Positions 5,745 through 10,302 of a stretch of 10,302 nt of DNA are shown one piece after another. Numbering within the stretch: position 1 is the first letter of the stretch; each line of letters starts with the position of its first letter. The stretch is taken from the NCBI GenBank assembly GCA_003455565.1, contig DMQW01000351.1:436-10737 (forward strand), read 5' to 3'. The notes under the pieces are model-generated. The model was given only the letters and a program-made list of their open reading frames with translations. It was not told the DNA's origin and made no database searches. This stretch comes from Limisphaerales bacterium (GTDB taxonomy: Bacteria > Verrucomicrobiota > Verrucomicrobiia > Limisphaerales > UBA11358). Made by a program: the position numbers and the translations under genes.

Positions 5745-6263
5745 TCAGTGCTTCGGCCAGAAAATCATGAAGAGCCCGAACAGCGCGGCGACGACGATGA
5801 TGAACAGCGCGAAAAAGCGGTTGCGCGCGACGCGTTTTTCGTAGCGCAACGGGCGCAGGCCATGGACGCCGCCGGCGGCGAGGTAGTTCACAAGGCGCGG
5901 ATTGCTGGTGGTCGGGCCGCGAAAATGATTGCGCACGCGGTTCCACAACGCCGGCAGATCGTATTTGCGCACGCCAAGTTCGTTGAAGAGTTCGGTGGTT
6001 TCGCCATCCGTGCGCGGTGCAAGTTTGGCATGGCTGACTTCTTCAAAAACCGGTTCGCTCGGCGCGGGCAGTGGCGCGGGTTTTTCCGCGACGCGAGGAA
6101 TGGTTTCGCCAAAGGGCAGGGCGGTGGAGCGGAACCGGGGTTCGGGCGGACGCTGCAACTGCGCGTCGAGCTTTTTGATTTCCGCTTCGAGCGCGGCAAT
6201 CTGGTCGTTAAGCGTGCGCGCCTTGTCGGAAATCAGGTCGGGCTTTTTCTTGGAAAACGCCAT
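5745..6263 (-). CDS. Hypothetical coiled-coil protein with C-terminal membrane anchor
   Basis: The 172-residue protein is not one I can assign to a named family. Residues about 10-38 form a heptad-rich helix (KARTLNDQIAALEAEIKKLDAQ), followed by a Pro-rich linker (about 39-80). A conserved-looking block then reads ELFNELGVRKYDLPALWNRV and a basic stretch LRPLRYEKRVARNRF; the chain ends in one hydrophobic segment (about 149-168, FFALFIIVVAALFGLFMIFW) followed by PKH. There is no signal peptide, so it is predicted to be tail-anchored with the bulk in the cytoplasm. It lies 6 nt after the larger coiled-coil, tail-anchored protein and 2 nt before ogt, which argues for one transcript and possibly a partnership between the two anchored proteins. 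Confidence 0.78.
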   Translation of the reverse strand: MAFSKKKPDLISDKARTLNDQIAALEAEIKKLDAQLQRPPEPRFRSTALPFGETIPRVAEKPAPLPAPSEPVFEEVSHAKLAPRTDGETTELFNELGVRKYDLPALWNRVRNHFRGPTTSNPRLVNYLAAGGVHGLRPLRYEKRVARNRFFALFIIVVAALFGLFMIFWPKH

Positions 6264-6269
6264 ACGGCT

Positions 6270-6941
6270 TCAGTGTCGCGCCAGAATCGCGACAAAAATT
6301 CCGAGCGCCGCCAGCGCGACGAGCAGCAACGGCCACGTCATCGCCAGACCAATTTTGCAAAGCTGGCCAAAGCTTAATTCCGCGAGCGAAGGCGCGGCGG
6401 ACGCAGAAATTTTTTCGCCGGACGCAGCCGGTTTGTTTTCACCGGCGAGAACGGGAAGTTTGAGCCGGGCGGAATTCCATTCCATGCGCGCGTTTTCGAT
6501 GGTGGTCAGCGCGCGGGTAAGTTCGATCTGAAAATTTTCCTTCGTCCAGATCTCGTCGTGGATGGCCTGCACCTTGGCGAGCGCGGCGCGGAAATCGCCG
6601 ACGGTCTTGACCATCTGCTCGGCATCGCGGCGGGCACAGAACTCGGCTTCCTCCAGCAGGCCAAGGCCGCGCGTGAGCTGCTGGACGATCTCCTGACGGC
6701 CCGTTTGAAATTCGCCCTGGCGGCGGCGGAGTTCCTCCAGCCCGGCGCGTTCGCGTTCGAGTTCTTCCTGCGCGCGCTTGAGTTCGACGAGTTTCTGCTG
6801 CGCCTCGACGACCTTGCGGTCCACGTCGTCGCGCGACGGTGCGCGCAGCGGATTTGCGCCGGAAGTGGACGCGGCGAAAGGTGATTTCTGCGTCGTGAAA
6901 TCGGAGTCAATGAATTCGCTTGAGTCGTATTCGCCAGCCAT
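6270..6941 (-). CDS. Hypothetical long coiled-coil, tail-anchored membrane protein
   Basis: The 223-residue product has an acidic N-terminus (MAGEYDSSEFIDSDFTTQ), then a long charged helix with heptad repeats (about 38-90, VVEAQQKLVELKRAQEELER and onward) and a second helical block (about 95-155) containing RGLGLLEEAEFCARRDAEQM and ENARMEWNSARLKLP. A Ser/Ala linker leads to a single C-terminal membrane segment (about 199-219) that ends in ILARH. No signal peptide is present, so the coiled coil should face the cytoplasm. It is the first gene of a minus-strand run; the 92-bp gap to the divergent GST gene should hold the promoter. I do not recognise the family; similar architecture occurs in scaffold-like proteins. 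No enzymatic motif is visible. Confidence 0.78.
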   Translation of the reverse strand: MAGEYDSSEFIDSDFTTQKSPFAASTSGANPLRAPSRDDVDRKVVEAQQKLVELKRAQEELERERAGLEELRRRQGEFQTGRQEIVQQLTRGLGLLEEAEFCARRDAEQMVKTVGDFRAALAKVQAIHDEIWTKENFQIELTRALTTIENARMEWNSARLKLPVLAGENKPAASGEKISASAAPSLAELSFGQLCKIGLAMTWPLLLVALAALGIFVAILARH

Positions 6942-7033
6942 GAGGCGACTTTAGACGCGCAACGCGAAACTGTAAAGCGGGTTTGCGCTTGTTTGCGCTT
7001 GTCAACGCGCCCGGCTTCGCGCAAAACATTTGC

Positions 7034-7693
7034 ATGATTGAACTCTTTCAATTTCCGTGGAGTCCGTTCTGCCTTCCACAAAGGCGCATTCTGGAATTTT
7101 ACGGTGCGCGTTTCAAAATTATCAACGTCCCGCCTCAGGAACGCTCGCTCGTCTGGAAACTCACGAAGCAGCGCTATTATGGTGTGCCGATCATTCGCGA
7201 CGGAAAGAACATCTTGTTTGAAACCGGCGACGATTCACAGGTCATCGCCAAATATCTCGACTTGAAACTGAAACTCGATCTGTTCCCCGCCGGACTCGAA
7301 GGCGTGCAGTCCATTCTCTGGCGTTACATCGAAAACGAAGTTGAAGGCGCGACCTTCCGGCTGAACGACATTTATTATCAGGAAATTTCACCTGCCGCCG
7401 ACCATCTGCAATATCTGCGGTTCAAGGAACGCAAGTTTGGTCGCGGCTGCATTGACCAGTGGCGCGCGCAAAAAAACGACTGGCTGAAAAAACTGGCGGC
7501 CGGCCTCGTTCCGTTTGAGCAGATGCTGGCGCACTCGAAATTTCTGCTCGGCGAACGTCCGCGCTTTGTGGATTTCGATTTGTTTGGCATGTTGGAAAAT
7601 TTTCTTTTCTCCGGCCATTACCAGTTGCCGAAATCGCAGCCGAACTTGCGTGAATGGCATCGCCGCATGAAGATGATTCGCGTCGCGCGCTGA
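7034..7693 (+). CDS. Glutathione S-transferase family protein
   Basis: The 219-residue product has the two-domain GST layout. The N-terminal thioredoxin-like domain (about 1-77) begins MIELFQFPWSPFCLPQRRIL, where SPFC stands at the place of the catalytic Ser/Cys, and continues to YGVPIIRDGKNILFETGDDSQVIAKYL, with the cis-Pro of the VPII motif (Pro52) and the ETGDDS region that contacts glutathione in relatives. The C-terminal helical domain ends with LLGERPRFVDFDLFGMLENF, the N-capping box region of the fold. The substrate cannot be predicted, and the family includes reductases and non-catalytic members. The frame is open from 6983, but the ATG at 7034 is used because the first GST strand starts there. 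A palindromic repeat starts 4 nt after its stop. Confidence 0.87.
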   Translation: MIELFQFPWSPFCLPQRRILEFYGARFKIINVPPQERSLVWKLTKQRYYGVPIIRDGKNILFETGDDSQVIAKYLDLKLKLDLFPAGLEGVQSILWRYIENEVEGATFRLNDIYYQEISPAADHLQYLRFKERKFGRGCIDQWRAQKNDWLKKLAAGLVPFEQMLAHSKFLLGERPRFVDFDLFGMLENFLFSGHYQLPKSQPNLREWHRRMKMIRVAR

Positions 7694-7696
7694 AAA

Positions 7697-7819
7697 GGTA
7701 GTGTCCTGATTTGCAATTTTGCGGAGCGCGGCTGTGCGCGCAGCGTCAGCCGCAGCGCGTTGAAACTGCTGCCGCTGGTCTCCGACACAGCCGCGCTCCG
7801 TTCCAAGCAGGACACTACC
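7697..7819. repeat. 123-bp nested palindromic repeat element
   Basis: The element has perfect 12-bp ends, ggtagtgtcctg (7697-7708) and caggacactacc (7808-7819), and an inner perfect 15-bp pair, cggagcgcggctgtg (7722-7736) and cacagccgcgctccg (7786-7800). The centre is rich in cagcg/cgctg and itself partly self-complementary. An octamer tgaaaagg occurs on both sides (7691-7698 and 7823-7830) but is not flush with both ends. No ORF or transposase is inside, so it is a non-autonomous, REP- or MITE-like element. It could also end GST transcription. Confidence 0.85.
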
Positions 7820-7875
7820 CGTTGAAAAGGAAATTCGACGGAGCGCGTCCGCCGTGGCAGGATGTTCATGCAAAA

Positions 7876-8032
7876 ATGTCCTTGCCAGCCACAACCGAAT
7901 TGCGCGTCAGCGGGATGACCTGTAACAACTTGCACCCGCCACATTACCGAAGCCATTCAAGGCGTCCCTGGCGTCCAGAGTGCCTCGGTTAATTTGCACG
8001 CCGCCGCCGCCAGCATCCGTTGGAATTCCGCC
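7876..8032 (+). pseudogene. Frameshifted heavy-metal-associated (HMA) domain relic
   Basis: From ATG 7876 the frame reads MSLPATTELRVSGMTCNN and then leaves homology. In the next frame, from 7931, it resumes as CTRHITEAIQGVPGVQSASV followed by NLHAAAASIRWNS. Removing one t near 7930 restores GMTCNNC, the copper-binding GMxCxxC motif, followed by the normal HMA helix and strands. The homology stops near 8030, before the domain's last strand. This is a truncated and frameshifted domain of the kind found in copper chaperones and at the N-terminus of copper P-type ATPases. No ATPase part follows, so it is taken as dead. Confidence 0.8.
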
Positions 8033-8098
8033 AGAGCAAAATCCACCGCCGCCCGACGAACGCCGACATTCAATCAACCGCCATTTACAATTGAGCCA

Positions 8099-8551
8099 TT
8101 GCCGAGAAGCACCGACGCGAAACCCGCTGTCACCGCCCGCCGGGCTTTTGATTCCATACAGCTTTTCACGCAGCGTGACCGGCTGCCGTGGTTCTGGTTC
8201 TTTTTCACCTTCGCCGTGTTGCTGCTTTCGGCGATTGACCGCTACCACATTGTCTCCCAATTCAAACAGCGCGAGCGCGTCGTCATCATTGACCCCGCCG
8301 ACACCTGCTATTTGAGTCCGTTGCTCCAGTTTTCGGAGGCCAAAGATTTGCACATCCAACCGGTCGAACTCGCAACGATGGCTTTCCTCGAACGCAATCT
8401 CAAGGACTTCGACAATGCCGCGGACTCCGTCCGCCACCAGTATTTGCCGGAGGCACAACAATTTCTCGCCTCCCGGAAGAATTGCCCTTTGCAGACGCCG
8501 CCAATGGAGTTACAGTTTAGCCAAGATGCAAACAATCGAAGCAGTCATTGA
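8099..8551 (+). CDS. Hypothetical single-TM protein, possibly truncated
   Basis: An open frame without an upstream ATG in the right place (it runs on from the HMA relic) codes for FDSIQLFTQRDRLPWFWFFF and then TFAVLLLSAIDRYHIVSQFK: a basic N-terminus and one strong membrane segment. A soluble part follows, with ERVVIIDPADTCYLSPLLQF, EAKDLHIQPVELATMAFLER and NLKDFDN. The topology, a short cytoplasmic head, one TM and an external domain, is like conjugation proteins of the VirB8/TraE sort, but this is only a resemblance in layout. The TTG at 8099 is a guess for the start; the true start may have been lost when the HMA relic was joined on. The last 40 or so residues (after DFDN) look unlike a normal C-terminus, and the end overlaps the antitoxin by 26 nt. 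It may therefore be a 3'-truncated gene. Confidence 0.4.
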   Translation: MPRSTDAKPAVTARRAFDSIQLFTQRDRLPWFWFFFTFAVLLLSAIDRYHIVSQFKQRERVVIIDPADTCYLSPLLQFSEAKDLHIQPVELATMAFLERNLKDFDNAADSVRHQYLPEAQQFLASRKNCPLQTPPMELQFSQDANNRSSH

Positions 8552-8738
8552 GCCGAATGGTGAAGTGCGGTTGATTGAACCGGTGCATGTCTTGTCGCCG
8601 CGCCGCGCGCTGGTCACGATTCTTGAAGAAGCTCCGACTGTGAATGGCACCGCGCGGTTGAGCGAAGCGGCGCTGGGCGAAGATTGGAATCGCGCCGAGG
8701 AGGACGCTGCATGGGCACACTTACAGCCGGGCAAGTAG
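8526..8738 (+). CDS. Antitoxin-like protein of a type II toxin-antitoxin pair
   Basis: The 70-residue product, MQTIEAVIEPNGEVRLIEPV followed by HVLSPRRALVTILEEAP, has the short beta-rich N-terminal pattern of small antitoxins (strand, NGEVRLIEPV, then RRALVTILEE). Its C-terminus, LSEAALGEDWNRAEEDAAWA, is an acidic helix of the kind that wraps around a MazF/PemK-like toxin. The start at 8526 is chosen because the family begins with M.TIEA; upstream codons in the same frame are noise. The last 28 nt overlap the start of a broken toxin gene, as usual for such pairs. The gene itself looks intact, so it may be an orphan that survives after loss of its toxin. Function is inferred from pattern and neighbour. 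Confidence 0.72.
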   Translation: MQTIEAVIEPNGEVRLIEPVHVLSPRRALVTILEEAPTVNGTARLSEAALGEDWNRAEEDAAWAHLQPGK

Positions 8739-8881
8739 TCATCGTTCATTTCCCTTTCTCCGAGGCGTTTCCGTTCACGCCGCGTTCACACATATTGTTC
8801 GCAGGCGTGTTTGGTCAAACGAATCGGCTTAACGGTTGGGCAATCGTATTTTCTCCCGCGCAATTCCGCAACTCCGCCTGA
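8711..8881 (+). pseudogene. Truncated MazF/PemK-like toxin
   Basis: The start, MGTLTAGQVVIVHFPFSE, is the typical first strand of MazF/PemK-like endoribonuclease toxins (AG.VVLV.FPFSD...KLRPAVVL). After residue 18 the match ends: instead of the RPAVVL strand and the catalytic segments, the frame reads AFPFTPRSHILFAGVFGQTN and stops after 56 residues, about half the usual 105-115. The reading frame overlaps the antitoxin's last 28 nt, the normal arrangement. It is judged inactive, most likely by a deletion or recombination within the gene. Confidence 0.62.
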
Positions 8882-8923
8882 CAAAACATTTTTCTTCGCC
8901 CGGAATTTCCTTATCCTTCGCCC

Positions 8924-10302
8924 ATGAATTTATTGCCGTTTGGAAAATTGGCCGCGCACCGGCCGCGCACGTTCGTTCCGCAAAGCCTTGATCTCGGCGA
9001 CTGGCCGCAGATCGCGCCGCTGTTTGACCAGTTGGAAGCGCGTGCCGCGCAGGCCAAGTCCGCCGCCGAACTGGAACGCTGGCTGATTGACTGGAGCGAA
9101 CTCAACGCCGCGCTCGACGAGGAGGCGTCGCGCCGGTATATCGCCATGACGTGCCACACGGACAACGCGGACGCGGAGAAGGCGTATCTGTATTTTGTCG
9201 AACACGTCGAGCCGCAGCTCAAGCCGCGCCAGTTCGCGCTGGAGAAAATTTATGTGGCGCATCCGTCGCGTAAGGAATTGCTGCAAGCAGGCGACGCCCC
9301 CTCATCCCGTCCTTCTCCCCCGGTGGGGGAGAAGGTGGCCGAAGGCCGGTTGAGGGGGAATGCCGGCGGACATTATGAAGTCTTTGACCGCGACGTGAAA
9401 AATCACGTCGCGCTGTTCCGTCCCGAAAACGTGGCGCTGGAAACCGAGGACGCGAAGCTGTGCCAGCAGTATCAGAAATTGATCGGCGCGCAGACGGTGA
9501 CTTTTCGCGGCGAGGAAAAAACGCTCGTGCAAATGGGCCGTTATCTTGAAGAGCCGGATCGCGCGTTGCGGCAGGAGGCGTGGGAGACGGTTGCCAAGCG
9601 TCGCTTGCAGGATGTGGACAAGTGCGAGGAAATTTTCGACGCACTCATCCAGCTCCGCACGCAGATCGCCAAGAACGCGGGCTTTGAGAATTATCGCGAC
9701 TACGCCTTTCGACAGAAATGCCGGTTCGATTACACACCGGAAAATTGTTTGCAGTTTCACGATGCGGTGGAAAAAGAAATCGTTCCCGCCGTCCGCGAAA
9801 TCCAGGACGATCGCAAGCGGCGGTTGAAACTGGAGAAGCTGCGTCCGTGGGATCTGGCGGTTGACCCGCAGAATCGCGCGCCGTTAAAACCGTTCGCGGA
9901 AGTTGGCGAGATGGTTTCGCGCACGCAGAAAATTTTCAATCACCTCGACGCGGAACTCGCGGCGGGTTTCCGGCAGATGCAGGATTTGAAACTGCTCGAC
10001 CTCGACAATCGCAAGGGCAAGGCGCCGGGCGGCTATCAGTCCACGCTGTCGGAGGCGCGCGTGCCGTTCATTTTCATGAACGCAATCGGTTTGCAGCGCG
10101 ATGTGGAGACGATTTTGCACGAGGCCGGCCACGCGTTCCACGCGCAGGCGACGCGCGACGAGGATTTGTATGCGTATCGTGGCGCGCCGATTGAGTTCTG
10201 CGAAGTCGCCTCGATGAGCATGGAACTGCTCGGCAACGAATTCCTGGAAGAATTTTATCCGGCCGCCGAGGCGAACCGCGCGCGCAAGACACATCTCGAA
10301 GG
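8924..10302 (+). CDS. M3 family zinc oligoendopeptidase (3' end beyond window)
   Basis: The 459 visible residues belong to the M3 peptidase family (oligoendopeptidase, not PepF-like), cytoplasmic enzymes that cut short peptides. The zinc motif HEAGH has ligands His399 and His403 with the catalytic Glu400; the third ligand is Glu427 in IEFCEVASMSMELL, 28 residues on, as in thimet oligopeptidase's DFVE. Upstream conserved blocks include VFDRDVKNHVALFRPENVAL, QYQKLIGAQTVTFRGEEKTL, YRDYAFRQKCRFDYTPENC and KGKAPGGYQSTL. Between residues about 122 and 149 lies a Pro/Gly-rich insert coded by a DNA palindrome (9297-9358), placed where relatives run straight from the HP.RKEL region to the VFDRDV block. 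The insert lies in the helical N-terminal region, far from the active site. The ATG at 8924 gives a normal start; no Shine-Dalgarno sequence is visible. Confidence 0.93.
   Translation, partial: MNLLPFGKLAAHRPRTFVPQSLDLGDWPQIAPLFDQLEARAAQAKSAAELERWLIDWSELNAALDEEASRRYIAMTCHTDNADAEKAYLYFVEHVEPQLKPRQFALEKIYVAHPSRKELLQAGDAPSSRPSPPVGEKVAEGRLRGNAGGHYEVFDRDVKNHVALFRPENVALETEDAKLCQQYQKLIGAQTVTFRGEEKTLVQMGRYLEEPDRALRQEAWETVAKRRLQDVDKCEEIFDALIQLRTQIAKNAGFENYRDYAFRQKCRFDYTPENCLQFHDAVEKEIVPAVREIQDDRKRRLKLEKLRPWDLAVDPQNRAPLKPFAEVGEMVSRTQKIFNHLDAELAAGFRQMQDLKLLDLDNRKGKAPGGYQSTLSEARVPFIFMNAIGLQRDVETILHEAGHAFHAQATRDEDLYAYRGAPIEFCEVASMSMELLGNEFLEEFYPAAEANRARKTHLE
9297..9358. repeat. 62-bp palindromic repeat inside the M3 peptidase gene
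   Basis: Outer arms ccccctca (9297-9304) and tgaggggg (9351-9358) are perfect complements. An inner perfect 11-bp stem pairs ccttctccccc (9311-9321) with gggggagaagg (9325-9335) around a 3-nt loop, and a small ggcc-gaa-ggcc hairpin (9337-9347) lies in the right half. The pattern, CCCTC...TTCTCCCCC..GGGGGAGAAGG...GAGGGGG, is like dispersed repeats seen in many bacterial genomes, usually between genes. Here it is translated in frame as a Ser/Pro/Gly-rich segment. Confidence 0.85.

Noticed and set aside
5730..6377. Plus-strand open frame of 215 codons opposite the coiled-coil operon
   Set aside because: It is the complement of a high-GC gene; the minus-strand frames have tight operon spacing, a coiled coil and TM segments, which fit coding much better.
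6981..7000. Tandem direct repeat of gtttgcgctt, two copies, upstream of the GST gene
   Set aside because: Only two 10-bp copies; too short to call an operator or element, though it lies in a divergent promoter region.
7691..7830. tgaaaagg on both sides of the 123-bp palindrome as a target-site duplication
   Set aside because: The left copy overlaps the palindrome's first two bases and the right copy is 3 nt away, so the copies are not flush; an 8-bp AG-rich match may be chance.
7907..8461. Minus-strand open frame of 184 codons opposite the one-TM protein
   Set aside because: It contains a Gly-rich low-complexity stretch and no recognisable motif, while the plus strand carries a clear HMA half-domain and a membrane segment.
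9302..9760. Minus-strand open frame of 152 codons within the M3 peptidase
   Set aside because: Antisense to strongly conserved peptidase sequence; a shadow frame.

Overview
The window looks like a bacterial chromosome segment from the phylum Verrucomicrobia, most likely the Pedosphaera/Limisphaerales side. This is an inference from gene content and style: a double-domain nucleoside diphosphate kinase-like protein, a yeast/plant-type HisA, few Shine-Dalgarno sequences, moderately high GC, and many palindromic repeats. No rRNA or tRNA marker is present, so the assignment rests on recognition of protein families rather than on phylogeny.

Layout, left to right. (1) 1-950, minus strand: a small zinc-ribbon-like DUF5679 protein followed 3 nt later by an ndk-like gene that runs off the left edge. 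(2) 1079-2758, minus strand: the ribosomal/tRNA-modification operon rpsP-khpA-trmD-rplS, closed by a good intrinsic terminator. rimM, often found between khpA/rpsP and trmD, is not there; the gap holds an AT-rich inverted repeat. (3) 2871-3761, plus strand: a Uma2-type nuclease-fold protein and a small exported Cys-containing protein. (4) 3795-4550, minus strand: a eukaryotic-type hisA, convergent with the exported protein, with an inverted repeat at the junction. (5) 4631-4762, plus strand: the 3' end of a decayed secreted-protein gene. (6) 4799-6941, minus strand: a tightly packed four-gene run of two coiled-coil proteins each ending in one membrane segment, an O6-alkylguanine-DNA alkyltransferase, and a conserved hypothetical protein. 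(7) 7034-7693, plus strand: a glutathione S-transferase-like protein. (8) 7694-8881, plus strand: a zone of repeats and broken genes: a 123-bp nested palindrome, a frameshifted heavy-metal-associated domain, a one-TM protein of doubtful integrity, and an antitoxin whose toxin is truncated. (9) 8924 to the right edge, plus strand: an M3 family zinc oligopeptidase, open at its 3' end.

Most genes are housekeeping and do not form one joint pathway. The striking feature is repeat traffic. Four unrelated palindromic or inverted-repeat sequences occur in about 10 kb, and two lie inside coding sequences (the alkyltransferase and the M3 peptidase). There they are read through in frame and appear to add about 25-30 residues to each protein. 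I see no CRISPR array, no complete insertion sequence, no phage genes and no obvious new defence system.
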